Of a stretch of DNA of 36,049 nt, positions 1 through 9,577 are shown piece by piece; position 1 is the stretch's first letter; each line of letters begins with the position of its first letter. The notes beneath the pieces were generated by a model. The model saw only the letters and a program-made list of their open reading frames with translations, made no database searches and was not told where the DNA came from. Position numbers and translations under genes: made by a program. Origin of the DNA: Methanobacteriota archaeon (GTDB taxonomy: Archaea > Thermoplasmatota > Poseidoniia > Poseidoniales > Poseidoniaceae); the NCBI GenBank assembly GCA_002706065.1, contig PAJM01000019.1, positions 1 through 36,049 of the forward strand, written 5' to 3'.

Positions 1-60
1 TAATTATTGAGCCGACGTCGTTTAGATCATCAGAGAAGTGAAGTTTTATCGTACTGTCAA

Positions 61-93
61 AATGAAATGAACTCATGAAGTGGATAAATGAAT
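61..93 (+). repeat. Imperfect direct repeat, left copy
   Basis: This copy matches 893-924 at about 27 of 33 aligned columns. The shared blocks are AATGA, TGAACT, TGA, GTGGATAA and TGAAT, in the same order and nearly the same spacing. The two copies flank the orphan membrane-protein gene at 297-854. The sequence is A/T-rich, so part of the match could be chance. Confidence 0.45.
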
Positions 94-181
94 AGCATAT
101 GTTCACGAGGGGTTCACCATAACACCCTCGCGTATGAATTATACATTCACAAGGGCTCTCAGCGGACCCTTCACAACGGTA

Positions 182-209
182 CGGTTGTGGCTGTATACGA
201 CTACAACCG
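182..209. repeat. 28-bp imperfect palindrome upstream of membrane protein
   Basis: The arms CGGTTGT (182-188) and ACAACCG (203-209) are exact inverted repeats. The interior is also largely symmetric around GTATAC (193-198), with three mismatched pairs across the whole 28 bp. The symmetry suits a dimeric DNA-binding protein site or an RNA hairpin. It lies about 90 bp upstream of the preferred start of the gene at 297. Confidence 0.5.
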
Positions 210-296
210 CCCCCCTTGTATACAGATTCATTTCCAAACTATGAGGAGAGTACGCAATTATACCTCGATTCATTGGGTGTATATGTGGAGCCTGAA

Positions 297-854
297 ATGA
301 AGCCACCAGTTCCTGTTCAGCAAACAGTGAATGAACAGCCCAATAATTCACCAAACCAAGCCGGACTTGTTGTTTTTCTTGGTGGAATACTCGTCCTCGC
401 TATTTGGGGTTTTAGCATTATTGGGGGGGAAGCGGGATCTGGTATGTCCCCGGTATATCTCATACCGTTCCTTTGTATTGTGGGTGGACCAATTTTCATC
501 GTATTGTCGGTTTTCTCAACTATGTTGACTTATGTAACAAATACAAAAAAAGAGATTCCAAATGTACAAACTGCGTCGATTCAGGGTCTCTCAACTGAGG
601 AAAAGTGGGGTCTACGCGTCAAAGCTAGGCGTCAAGCCATGAGTCAACAAAGGCCCCCCTCAACTGCGGGAAAATGGGGTCTTCGCATGATTAGTCCTGT
701 TTTTATTGTAATCGGATTTTGGATTCCTAGCGCTGTATCTTCAGTTGGTAACGAAAGTATCGCCGCCACACTCGGTGTTATTTCCATTCTCTCCGGAGTC
801 TTACTTTTCCTTGTGACTCTGCGCACCAAAATCGAGGAAATTGAATCTGAGTAG
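297..854 (+). CDS. Hypothetical four-helix membrane protein
   Basis: I do not recognise this 185-residue protein. It has a short polar N-terminus, two hydrophobic segments close together, a basic cytoplasmic-looking loop in which the motif KWGLR occurs twice about 30 residues apart, and two more hydrophobic segments before an acidic C-terminus. The ATG at 297 is preferred because GTGGAG lies six bases upstream (285-290). The frame is open further upstream, and a TTG at 216 would add 27 residues. It stands alone between two copies of an imperfect repeat and is convergent with the large surface-protein gene at 1041-4403. No function is proposed. Confidence 0.65.
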   Translation: MKPPVPVQQTVNEQPNNSPNQAGLVVFLGGILVLAIWGFSIIGGEAGSGMSPVYLIPFLCIVGGPIFIVLSVFSTMLTYVTNTKKEIPNVQTASIQGLSTEEKWGLRVKARRQAMSQQRPPSTAGKWGLRMISPVFIVIGFWIPSAVSSVGNESIAATLGVISILSGVLLFLVTLRTKIEEIESE

Positions 855-892
855 TCTCCTCAGGTGAATGCTAATGACAACATAGGCATGAA

Positions 893-924
893 AATGAGTG
901 AACTAGTGATGTGGATAAGTGAAT
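893..924 (+). repeat. Imperfect direct repeat, right copy
   Basis: This is the second copy of the repeat at 61-93, sharing TGAACT, GTGGATAA and TGAAT blocks. It lies between two convergent genes, where no promoter is needed, so shared promoter elements are a poor explanation for the similarity. Confidence 0.45.
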
Positions 925-1040
925 TCCAACTTTATACATGGGTTATGCTAAACAGCCTCATGTTCAGAATAACTGATTACGTGGGTTCACAGTGGGCCAT
1001 ATTGAACCGTACCCAATGCAACAACGCCTAAGCAATAACC

Positions 1041-4000
1041 TCAGTGATTGAACTGAGGGAAGTATTGCTTGGTGTACATTGATGCTTGTTCAGGCGTGTA
1101 TCCTTGCGAAAGCAATCCATTGTAGTACTCCATTGCTGGATCGGGCTGAACCACTGGAGGTGGAGCAACCGCCTGAGCATAGGTCTGCGTTTGAACGGGT
1201 TGCTGATACGGATTCGCCTGAGCGACGGGTACGGTCACTTGCTGCTGCATCATCGGTTGTTGCATTCCAATCTGATTGAAGTGGTCCATCGCTGGTTCCT
1301 TCTTACCGCGAGTCATCATGAACGCCAATCCAGCAAGAACAAGGATTGCAATTCCATAAACGACAAGCATAAGTGGGCTCGTAAAGAAGCTCTCTTCCTC
1401 ACTTTCAACCACAACAGGTTCAACAAAGATGTTTGTCAATGGATCGTTAATGTAAGCATCAGCTCCATCATCCAACGTCCAATTCGCATCTGGGTCTGAC
1501 CAGCCATCACGATCCGTATCGGGACAGCCGAATCGATCGTTGAAGGAGAGACCGTATACATCTGGGCATTGATCGCCTTCGAATCCATCGATTTCATCAC
1601 CGTAACCATCTGCATCAGTATCAAACCATTGCGTGGGATCGAGACGGAACTCATCAGCGCCATTGACTACAGTCCAACTTAATTCGGGGTCGGATCGTCC
1701 ATCACCATCGGTATCGATACAGCCGAGACGATCAACTGTTGAGTTTCCACCAATGTTTGGACAAGCATCAGCATCAACCCCACTCTCATTGTCGCCGTAG
1801 CCGTCGCCATCAACATCGGACCATTGCGATGCTTCGGTTGGGAAGGCATCTTGAACATCCCACCATCCATCGCCGTCCGAGTCAGGGCAGCCTAAGATGC
1901 CGTTTTGCCAACTTGTTCCTGGTTGCATTGGGCAAGCGTCTTGATCTTGAGCACCATCAATGAAAACACCAACCCAATTCTCGGGTCGGTCAATCCATGA
2001 TGCATTTCCGTAGTTATCGCCGAAGCCATCCTCATCGAAGTCTCCCCATTGGCTGGAATCACTTGGGAACGCATCAGCACCACTGTCAACACCCCAACCT
2101 TGTGTTGGAGTCGAATATCCATCTCCATCTGCATCGACGCAACCGTAACGGTCAACTGTGGACGTACCCGGTGTATCAGGACAAGCATCGGCAGGAGTAC
2201 TACCGAGGTTGTCTCCGTATCCATCGTCATCAGAGTCGCTCCAAACGGTTGGGTCCATTGGCATGTCGTCAATCGTATCAGCCCAACCATCACCGTCCAA
2301 ATCTGGACAAGCATTCAACCCACCTTCGGTTGAGTTCCCAGCTTCGAGTGGACAATCGTCACTCGTATCAGACCACATGTCGCCGTCGGAATCAATGCAG
2401 CCTTCTGTACCAAGTGTGGACGTACCAACTACGGTTGGACAATCGTCAGCGGCATCTTCGAATCCGTCACCATCGTCGTCTAGGTCCTCATCAGAATCTC
2501 GGCAACCATCGCCATCAATGTCTGTAGTTGAATCCGAAATCCACGTTGGTCGTGGTGGGGAGTAGGTTGTTCGTGGGCATGAATCATCTACATCGAGAAC
2601 GCCATCATTGTCGTCATCTGTGTCTTCAGACGTATCGTCCTTGCAGCCGTCGTTGTCCCAGTCGGTTGACGATGCAGGGTCATTGAAGTCTCTGGAACTG
2701 GTCCAATTGAACTCCCCATTTCGAGGACAGTTGTCTGGGAAGTTGTCCGTCAAACCATCGTTATCATCGTCGGAATCACAAGCATCACCCTCTGAATCAC
2801 CGTCCGTGTTTGCTTGGTCTGAATTTGATACGGTTGGACAATTGTCCGGAGCTGAATCAAGGACACCATCGCCATCGGTGTCAATTAAGTTGGAGGGATC
2901 AAAGACCCAAGCGTACAGGTCGCGAGTGTTGCTCGAAGCAGTCAGTGACGTACCCTTGTGGTTCATGGTACCTGAGAACGAACCTGTTGCACCGACATAA
3001 TCACTGTCGTTGACGGCCATTGACCATACGTAGTCATACTGAGAACCTCCAATCTTTTCGATCCAATTAACAGAACCAGAATTTGAGAGACCGACAACAA
3101 ATCCATCGTGGTTCGAATTTGATATTGACTTGGAACCTGCGGTAAATGTGGAGGTCAGATAGCCACCGAAGACAACACTCCCAGTGGATGTTACTGCAAG
3201 CCCTTGAGGTTCATCGAAAGCACTGGTACCTGATACCAACGCCCAGCTGTTGGCTTGGTTGCTCGCAGTCTTTGCGACGAAGATATCGTTTCCTCCGTAA
3301 CTTGACGTTGCAGTCCATCCACCGCTGGTAATCGTTCCATCAAATGTTCCCGCCATGTAGGTGTCGCCACCGCCATCAACATGGAGTTTCAATATAGCTG
3401 TAATTTGACCACTGGTTCCGATACCTGTGGTACTCATTGGAGCACCATTTGGATCGATATCAACAAGCACAGCATCGATTTGACCATTCGCAATGTATGT
3501 GTTTGTACCCCATTGGGACAAACCATCGGTAATCGTGGCCAGTTTTGCGCCACCATTCGGCATCAATGCGATATCGAAAACTCGATCTGTTCCAATACCG
3601 CCTCCATTGATTACCCAATCAAGAGTTCCCATATTCCCATCAAACTTGGCGAGATAGATATCTTGGCTGGTTGCATTGATGCTAAGACCGCCAAAGTCGG
3701 TTTCTCCGGTAAATTCACCAGTTACGAAGAGGTTGCCCATCATGTCGACGGCCAATGCAGTGGTTCTGCTGAATTCTCCGGTCCCATTGACCAAAGTTGA
3801 GAAACTGCTCGCCCACATCCAATTGCCCATTGGGTCGGCCTTTGCGACAAAGCCTTCCTCGTGGTAACCAGAATTGAGGTTGCTGATGAGGGTATTCGGA
3901 CCAGGTGGGCCAAAGGCAATCTCTCCATAGAAATATCCCGCAACGAAAATCTCACCTGCGACACCAATTGCAACATCCGTTAGAACCGAAAAAGCACCGT

Positions 4001-4403
4001 TCTTGCCAACGTTGCTGTGGTCTGCACTGATGAATCCGGTCCACGATCCTTGATCATCAAACATTGCGAGGTAAAATTCACCCAATCCAATGGAATTGTA
4101 TGGGCTTGTAGGCGAAAGAGTATGGGTGCCATAGGACAATGTTGAGTTCGTCCATTCGGACATTCCTACAACCCATCCGCCATTTGGTAGGGCTGCGATG
4201 TGCTCGCCATCTTCATTGGCTTGACCGGAACCCGAGGTCAGTATTGATGCAGGAGAGGAACGGCCAGATGTAGGGAACATTTCATGCTCTTCGACGAGAA
4301 CATCAGCGTTTGATTCAACATCTGAGAACTGCGGAACAATCACAGAACAGACCATGAGTGTTGTCAGAAAGACTGCTAAAGGTGCGTTTGAGCGTGTGCG
4401 CAT
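1041..4403 (-). CDS. Surface-anchored protein with propeller-like repeats and calcium-binding repeats
   Basis: This 1120-aa protein starts with a signal peptide (basic start, hydrophobic core about residues 8-24). Residues ~45-505 hold repeats of the form GG.....D.f.akf...G.w.w, like SBBP or beta-propeller repeats of exported proteins. Residues ~507-1000 are about a dozen Asp-rich DxDGDG..D..D.CP units of the thrombospondin type 3 kind, expected to bind calcium and form a stiff stalk. A membrane helix follows (~1011-1033), then an 85-residue Gln/Pro-rich tail. The tail ends in a compact motif (YYNGLLSQGY, then PEQASMY and QYFPQF). The predicted layout is an outside repeat domain and a cytoplasmic tail. 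It lies 54 bp downstream of L30e on the same strand with no clear TATA box, so read-through from the polymerase operon is possible. The ligand is unknown. Confidence 0.85.
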   Translation of the reverse strand: MRTRSNAPLAVFLTTLMVCSVIVPQFSDVESNADVLVEEHEMFPTSGRSSPASILTSGSGQANEDGEHIAALPNGGWVVGMSEWTNSTLSYGTHTLSPTSPYNSIGLGEFYLAMFDDQGSWTGFISADHSNVGKNGAFSVLTDVAIGVAGEIFVAGYFYGEIAFGPPGPNTLISNLNSGYHEEGFVAKADPMGNWMWASSFSTLVNGTGEFSRTTALAVDMMGNLFVTGEFTGETDFGGLSINATSQDIYLAKFDGNMGTLDWVINGGGIGTDRVFDIALMPNGGAKLATITDGLSQWGTNTYIANGQIDAVLVDIDPNGAPMSTTGIGTSGQITAILKLHVDGGGDTYMAGTFDGTITSGGWTATSSYGGNDIFVAKTASNQANSWALVSGTSAFDEPQGLAVTSTGSVVFGGYLTSTFTAGSKSISNSNHDGFVVGLSNSGSVNWIEKIGGSQYDYVWSMAVNDSDYVGATGSFSGTMNHKGTSLTASSNTRDLYAWVFDPSNLIDTDGDGVLDSAPDNCPTVSNSDQANTDGDSEGDACDSDDDNDGLTDNFPDNCPRNGEFNWTSSRDFNDPASSTDWDNDGCKDDTSEDTDDDNDGVLDVDDSCPRTTYSPPRPTWISDSTTDIDGDGCRDSDEDLDDDGDGFEDAADDCPTVVGTSTLGTEGCIDSDGDMWSDTSDDCPLEAGNSTEGGLNACPDLDGDGWADTIDDMPMDPTVWSDSDDDGYGDNLGSTPADACPDTPGTSTVDRYGCVDADGDGYSTPTQGWGVDSGADAFPSDSSQWGDFDEDGFGDNYGNASWIDRPENWVGVFIDGAQDQDACPMQPGTSWQNGILGCPDSDGDGWWDVQDAFPTEASQWSDVDGDGYGDNESGVDADACPNIGGNSTVDRLGCIDTDGDGRSDPELSWTVVNGADEFRLDPTQWFDTDADGYGDEIDGFEGDQCPDVYGLSFNDRFGCPDTDRDGWSDPDANWTLDDGADAYINDPLTNIFVEPVVVESEEESFFTSPLMLVVYGIAILVLAGLAFMMTRGKKEPAMDHFNQIGMQQPMMQQQVTVPVAQANPYQQPVQTQTYAQAVAPPPVVQPDPAMEYYNGLLSQGYTPEQASMYTKQYFPQFNH

Positions 4404-4457
4404 GACATGGCTATGCCCTTAACAGACATCAAGCCTTTCATTTGGTGTGCCGCTGTT

Positions 4458-4757
4458 TCAAGCAATGTTGTCATCAAGTTGCAGCAAGTCACTGTCGCCA
4501 GCATCAAGAACACAAATCGTCGAAATACTGAATGGCTTACCACAGGCTACACCAAGTTCTCGATTAACGATGGGTGCTTGGTGGAGCGTCACTTCGGGGT
4601 GACGTGCTCGCAAATCATTGATGTATTCGGGTTGACAGTTCGCAGCGAGAAGAACGAGTCGGGCGTCTCCTCGAGCACACGCATCAAGCGTCTGACGTTG
4701 TCCAAACAGTAGGCTACCAGTTGCAATTGCAGTTTTCAGTTGTCGGCTTAGATCCAT
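4458..4757 (-). CDS. rpl30e: Ribosomal protein L30e
   Basis: This 99-aa protein matches the archaeal/eukaryotic L30e family, a kink-turn RNA-binding protein of the large ribosomal subunit. The opening DLSRQLKTAIATG, the following G.RQTLDACARG and LVLLAANCQPE are typical of the family. An earlier ATG at 4778 would add seven residues, but GGAGG lies just upstream of the ATG at 4757 and the family normally starts there. It follows rpoA'' in the operon, the usual archaeal order; the nusA and S12/S7 genes often found next are absent and a surface-protein gene follows instead. Confidence 0.9.
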   Translation of the reverse strand: MDLSRQLKTAIATGSLLFGQRQTLDACARGDARLVLLAANCQPEYINDLRARHPEVTLHQAPIVNRELGVACGKPFSISTICVLDAGDSDLLQLDDNIA

Positions 4758-4799
4758 ATTATTTCCTCCATACTCCACATGTGTTTCTCATGGTTGGAA

Positions 4800-6368
4800 T
4801 TATTCCTCTGGGATGTAGAACAACTCAACGCTACCCGTACCAAGGGAGATTGGTTGTCCAACAATGATGTTTTCTGCAACACCGGTGAGACGGTCTGTTT
4901 CGCCGATGATACCTGCCTTCAGCAGGTGATTAACAGTGACTTCGAACGCAGCACGAGCAAGGATACTGTGCTTGGTTCCTGAAACACCGTGTCGACCGAT
5001 GGCTCGTACTTCACCTTCAGAGGTCATGACGTCAGCAACCATCAGAAGATGGCGGACGTCGACTTCCAAACGAGCACTGAGTAGGGTTGACTCAAGTTCG
5101 TTGATGATGGCTTGACGTGCAGCTTCGATACCAAGGTAATCGAACACTTCGATGATGTTGTTGGTGTACGTTCGTGATCGATCAATGGTTTCGATTTCGC
5201 TTACACGAGATAGGTTTGAACCAATGGTTGAGAGGTAGTATTCACCTTCTTTATCGTCAAATTGAACGTTTGCACGCTCGATACCAGGAACACCCTTCAA
5301 GCGAAGGTCTCGAATCTTTTCTTCAAGTTGAAGCAGCATGGTGTACGAGGGTGGGTTTTCTTGCAAGTCAGCAAGATCTTCTTCACTTGAAACACCAGGA
5401 ATAATGGTCAAAACTCCAGGATTCTTCTCCTTGTCCACTTGAACGAGCGTTCGGAGTGCACGTTCGAGTTTATCTTTGACTTCCATTCCAGTCATGTTCT
5501 TTTGCTTCAATTGGCCTTTGTTGAGTTTTAGGACCAAACGTCGCTGTGCAACGTCTGTTTCGATGTTCGAAATGTTGAATGTTGTTGTCACTTCGAGTGC
5601 CGCTGCAAGTTTCCGAGCCTCGTCACCAGAATTCTTCTTGTCGTCCTTCAAACGGATGATCATGGTTGGTGTGCTTGGAACCTTTCGTGCGTCAACAATC
5701 TCGATAATACGAGGAAGACCTTGAGTAACGTTGACCGTAGCAACACCCGCATAGTGGAACGTACGCATTGTCATTTGTGTACCTGGCTCACCAATCGATT
5801 GAGCAGTGATAATTCCTGCCGCTTCGAACGGGTCGATGCTTGCCTTGTCCAGTGCGGCAAATGCATCAGCGACGACAGTTGTCGCTTGCTTCTTGGTCAG
5901 TTTCTTCATGTTTCTGTCATGGATAGCGACCGTCATATCATGAAGAATCTTATCACTAAACCGATTTGTTCCGAGGTCATCAACCGCTGCCTTGAGCGAC
6001 TTGTAAACGGGGTCATCAGCAAGTTCGTCATCGAACGAGCGAAGTTTTGACTCAAAGTTGTAGACTTCGAGATCGGCGGCTGTCTTGGCACGAGAACGGG
6101 TTCGTGTTCCAACACGGCGCTTCAAGCGAACGTTCGTTGTCGGTCCGGTTGCTTCTGAACCAGCAGCCCGGTTCTTCTTGAGCGCCCCCTCGATGGTGTC
6201 TCGAATTGAACCAGCCGTTTCGGAATCGGTTTCGCAAACTTGCGCAATATCTTGAGCAGATAGGACCTTCACATCGTCCCACTTTCGGTCGTTCGCAAGC
6301 GTATGGGCAAAGTTTTCTGCAATACCCAAATCCATGAGCTTCTTCTTCGTTGCACTCTTAACGACCAT
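4800..6368 (-). CDS. rpoA2: DNA-directed RNA polymerase subunit A''
   Basis: This 522-aa protein is the C-terminal part of the largest RNA polymerase subunit. The trigger-loop region is clear ([18 protein letters not shown], residues 191-208), followed by the G.PRI.EI.DARK.PSTP segment and the conserved C-terminal [18 protein letters not shown] block. Archaeal A'' is usually near 390 residues; the excess is at the N-terminus. Residues 1-66 form a separate small helical domain beginning MVVKSATKK, nearly identical at its start to the N-terminus of RpoH in this same operon. A basic linker (67-100) joins it to the core. Its start overlaps the rpoA' stop by one base (TGATG). L30e follows. Confidence 0.97.
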   Translation of the reverse strand: MVVKSATKKKLMDLGIAENFAHTLANDRKWDDVKVLSAQDIAQVCETDSETAGSIRDTIEGALKKNRAAGSEATGPTTNVRLKRRVGTRTRSRAKTAADLEVYNFESKLRSFDDELADDPVYKSLKAAVDDLGTNRFSDKILHDMTVAIHDRNMKKLTKKQATTVVADAFAALDKASIDPFEAAGIITAQSIGEPGTQMTMRTFHYAGVATVNVTQGLPRIIEIVDARKVPSTPTMIIRLKDDKKNSGDEARKLAAALEVTTTFNISNIETDVAQRRLVLKLNKGQLKQKNMTGMEVKDKLERALRTLVQVDKEKNPGVLTIIPGVSSEEDLADLQENPPSYTMLLQLEEKIRDLRLKGVPGIERANVQFDDKEGEYYLSTIGSNLSRVSEIETIDRSRTYTNNIIEVFDYLGIEAARQAIINELESTLLSARLEVDVRHLLMVADVMTSEGEVRAIGRHGVSGTKHSILARAAFEVTVNHLLKAGIIGETDRLTGVAENIIVGQPISLGTGSVELFYIPEE

Positions 6369-9300
6369 CAGACATCACCTCCGTCGTGGAATTCTTCGAC
6401 ATCATCCCATGCGCCAAGATCCTCTTCGGTTTCCTCACGCTCGATGCTTTCTCGAGTAATCTTTGATCCACCATCGGTGCCAAGGGCACCGTCGATGATA
6501 ACATCGATGTTGAAGGCTGCACCGTGGACACCACGGCTTGGATCGATTCCATCCTCACCATAGGAGAATTGGATGATTCGGTTTGCAGTGTTACGAACGG
6601 AGAGCATATCATCATTGAAGACCTTTAGGTCATCCATAGCGTTGATCAAACGTCGTTGCATGTAACCAGACTTGGACGTACGAACCGCAGTATCGACAAG
6701 AGACTCACGACCGGATACGGAGAGCATAAAGAACTCCGTTGGCTCAAGACCACGCTTGAACGATCCCGAGATGAATCCACGGTCTTGTGCACCGCGTCCT
6801 CCGCGCTTGAAGTGAGGTAGAACACGGTCGTTGTACCCACGCTCGAGACGCTTTCCACGGACCTTTGCTTGGCCGATTGAACCTGCCATCATGTTGAGGT
6901 TGTCCATTGAACCACGGGCACCAGAAATCGCCATGTTGACCGCAGCGTTGGTGGAACCAGATTGATTCAACTCGTTCTTTGCAACGTCACCAGCAGCTTG
7001 CTTTCCTTCGTCGAGCATAACCATGATGTTTTCTTCAAGGGTTTCTCGCATGGTTCGGCCAGGTCGTGGCTCGTACTTTCGAGAATCACCCTTTGCAGCT
7101 TCAAAGCGCTCAAGTTCTTCTTCTACGAGTGCTCGAGCAGCAGCGTTGGCTTCATCGATCGCTTCAAGCGCTTCACTGCTCAAATCTTCGTCATCAATTC
7201 CGGTTGTAAATCCAAGAGAGGTACAAGCAGCGATGGACAATCGAGTGAATTCGTTTAGGAATTGGGCACCCTTCTCTGAACCGTTGCTTTGTACAATTGC
7301 ATCAAGAAGACGTCCATCTTCTGCACCAATAGCACGCTTGTCGAGTGTTCCAACGACATTACCGTCCTTGACGTGAACTTCGTCTCGACTTCGTGACATG
7401 AAGTGGAGGTTGATGTTATCAGGAACGATCAAGGAAATCAAATCTTGACCACGGAATGCCTCATTGCCATTCTCGTCCTTGACAATCTCCGGAAGTTCAC
7501 CCGTGTAGGCAATGCTTCCAAGCATTTCCAATCCATGGGCCTTTGAAACCAATGTTCCAGGTCGTGAAAGCAAATAGGCACCAGAAATGTGATCGTGGAT
7601 ACCACCGATGACTGCACCACCGTAACGAGGTGTGAGGATGTGCTCTTGCACACGCATCAGAATCTTTGCTTCAGCACGTGCTTCTTCAGACTGAATCACG
7701 TGAAGGTTCATCTCATCACCGTCGAAGTCAGCGTTGTACGGAGTACAAACTGCGAGGTTGAATCGGAACGTATGTCCTTCCATAACTCGCACTTCGTGGA
7801 CCATCATTGACATTCGGTGCAGTGATGGTTGTCGGTTGAAGATTGCAACATCGCCGTCGATAAGGTGGCGCTCAACTTGCATACCTGGCTTTGGATTTCC
7901 ACGAATGTCTACGGTTGAGAGTCGGTCTTCGACTGGTGTTGGCATGCCGTAGTCATCAGCAGGGCTACCACAATGTGGACAGCAAATTTCGAGATGCTCT
8001 GGGAATGGTTCAGGATCTGGATTGTCGGCCTGAGCAAGTTCATGCATCCATCGGTAGTGAAGAACTGCTCTGGGGTCATCTTCAGGTAGAGGATGACCAT
8101 GCTCGTCTTCACCGCGGAGGTTTCGGAGTGTTTCTTCATCGTCAACAATGTACGAAGTTTCAGTCAAATCACTACCCTCTACACGGTTAATGAGCGGACG
8201 AACGACCATTCCTGGCAGGAAGTTTGGTGAAGGAAGAACGGAATCCAAATCATACCGGAGGGTGTTTTCTGATTCACACTCAGGGTTGTGACATCGGAAT
8301 CCAGCATTGATGAGGCGGCTTCGCGGGTTGATACGTACACGACGTCCGTCACCACGAACGATGTAGTTGACACCTGGGTGAACTTCTGGTCCGCGCAGAA
8401 TCATTTGTCGCATTTGCTCACGGTTTCGGAGAGTAACACGAATTGGTACAGTCAATTCCTTCGCAACCTTGACAGGGACACCAACTTCGTTGACGCCGAG
8501 GTATGGGTCGGGGGAGATGACAGAACGTGCACAGAAGTTGACACGCTTTCCGGAGAGATTGGAGCGGAATCGTCCTTCCTTACCCTTCAATCGTTGCGTC
8601 AACGTCTTGAGTGTACGACCTGAACGGTGACGTGCAGGCGGAACCCCAGAGGTTTGATTGTCAAAGTATGTTGTTACGTGATATTGCAACAATTCCCACA
8701 AATCTTCGACGATCAATTGCGGTGCACCAGAGTCACGGTTCTCCTGCAGTCGTTGGTTGATACGCAAAACGTCAACCAGCTTGTGCGTCAAATCGTCCTC
8801 GGAGCGGTCACCACTATCGAGGGTAATCGATGGTCGAACGGTAATTGGTGGAACCGGTAGGACCTTGAGAACAGTCCATTCTGGGCGGTTTTGTTTGTCC
8901 ATTCCGATGAAAATCAAGTGCTCATCAGGAATACTTGCAAGCCACTCACGAACATCACGAGGGTTCATCTTTCGCTCGGTTTCCTTGCCACCAGTTCCAA
9001 CATTTTCGGTCTTCTCTTTGAAGGTGGTCGGCTTGTCGAGTCGGATTTCGCCTTGTGTTTCACCACAGTGCATACAAGTTCTTCGATTCTTGCTGGATGC
9101 AACCTTCTCAACTTCTTTGATGATGCTCGAGAATTCCGTGGAACCAACACCGTGCTTGGTGATGATGTCCTTGATTCGAGAGCGGTAGTAATCTTGCTCA
9201 GAAAGCTCAGGGTTTGAAGGGTGTGTCTCCTTTGCAGAGTGAAGAAGCACTTTGCTGCAGGCCTTACAAGTCGACTTGAGTGCTGTCTTGATCAGGTTAA

Positions 9301-9577
9301 CGAACCCAATGTGAATGACCGGCAACTCAAGTTGAATGTGTCCGAAATGTCCTGGCGATTCGTCGTACTTGCAGTTGTCCGTTGGACAGACCAAACCGGG
9401 TTCGATAACACCCATGTGCGGGTCCATCAAACCTTGACGGTACGCGTGACCATCGTCCTTGTAGGTGTCTGGAGTTTTGACCTCAACAGACGACATCTTT
9501 CGGATTTCAACAGGATCCATCAAACTGAAACGGATCTGCGCAATTCGCTTTGGAATCAATGTGGTTTTTCGGCTCAT
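6368..9577 (-). CDS. rpoA1: DNA-directed RNA polymerase subunit A'
   Basis: This 1069-aa protein is the N-terminal part of the largest polymerase subunit and carries the catalytic magnesium loop NADFDGD (615-621). The clamp zinc site is unusual. The family pattern CxxC...CxGH reads here as C64, D67, S74, H77, with an extra C69. A second site, C104/C107 with C168/C171, is intact. Between the GDGRRVRI segment (~409) and VERHLIDGD (568) there is an insert of over 100 residues holding C429/C434 and C533/C536, a possible extra metal site; this makes the subunit longer than the usual ~880-900 aa. Its ATG overlaps the rpoB stop (ATGA), indicating translational coupling. Confidence 0.98.
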   Translation of the reverse strand: MSRKTTLIPKRIAQIRFSLMDPVEIRKMSSVEVKTPDTYKDDGHAYRQGLMDPHMGVIEPGLVCPTDNCKYDESPGHFGHIQLELPVIHIGFVNLIKTALKSTCKACSKVLLHSAKETHPSNPELSEQDYYRSRIKDIITKHGVGSTEFSSIIKEVEKVASSKNRRTCMHCGETQGEIRLDKPTTFKEKTENVGTGGKETERKMNPRDVREWLASIPDEHLIFIGMDKQNRPEWTVLKVLPVPPITVRPSITLDSGDRSEDDLTHKLVDVLRINQRLQENRDSGAPQLIVEDLWELLQYHVTTYFDNQTSGVPPARHRSGRTLKTLTQRLKGKEGRFRSNLSGKRVNFCARSVISPDPYLGVNEVGVPVKVAKELTVPIRVTLRNREQMRQMILRGPEVHPGVNYIVRGDGRRVRINPRSRLINAGFRCHNPECESENTLRYDLDSVLPSPNFLPGMVVRPLINRVEGSDLTETSYIVDDEETLRNLRGEDEHGHPLPEDDPRAVLHYRWMHELAQADNPDPEPFPEHLEICCPHCGSPADDYGMPTPVEDRLSTVDIRGNPKPGMQVERHLIDGDVAIFNRQPSLHRMSMMVHEVRVMEGHTFRFNLAVCTPYNADFDGDEMNLHVIQSEEARAEAKILMRVQEHILTPRYGGAVIGGIHDHISGAYLLSRPGTLVSKAHGLEMLGSIAYTGELPEIVKDENGNEAFRGQDLISLIVPDNINLHFMSRSRDEVHVKDGNVVGTLDKRAIGAEDGRLLDAIVQSNGSEKGAQFLNEFTRLSIAACTSLGFTTGIDDEDLSSEALEAIDEANAAARALVEEELERFEAAKGDSRKYEPRPGRTMRETLEENIMVMLDEGKQAAGDVAKNELNQSGSTNAAVNMAISGARGSMDNLNMMAGSIGQAKVRGKRLERGYNDRVLPHFKRGGRGAQDRGFISGSFKRGLEPTEFFMLSVSGRESLVDTAVRTSKSGYMQRRLINAMDDLKVFNDDMLSVRNTANRIIQFSYGEDGIDPSRGVHGAAFNIDVIIDGALGTDGGSKITRESIEREETEEDLGAWDDVEEFHDGGDV

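Larger units (their letters stand above)
1..296. other. Non-coding left-edge region
   Basis: No convincing gene is seen in this stretch; short frames on both strands have no recognisable content. It holds one copy of an imperfect direct repeat (61-93), a small inverted repeat at 106-111/125-130 with a 13-nt loop, and a 28-bp imperfect palindrome centred on GTATAC (182-209). A second GTATAC lies at 218-223. The frame of the downstream membrane protein stays open back to position 138, so part of 216-296 could be coding if a TTG start at 216 is used. Confidence 0.5.

Noticed and set aside
1997-2527. Plus-strand frames opposite the Asp-rich repeats
   Set aside because: They mirror the DxDGDG repeats as His/Arg/Ser-rich strings; repeat composition alone keeps them open.
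1700-2900. Apparent DNA repeat array that could be mistaken for CRISPR or a satellite
   Set aside because: The repetition follows codons of the calcium-binding repeats on the minus strand; units vary in length and have no constant repeat with unique spacers.
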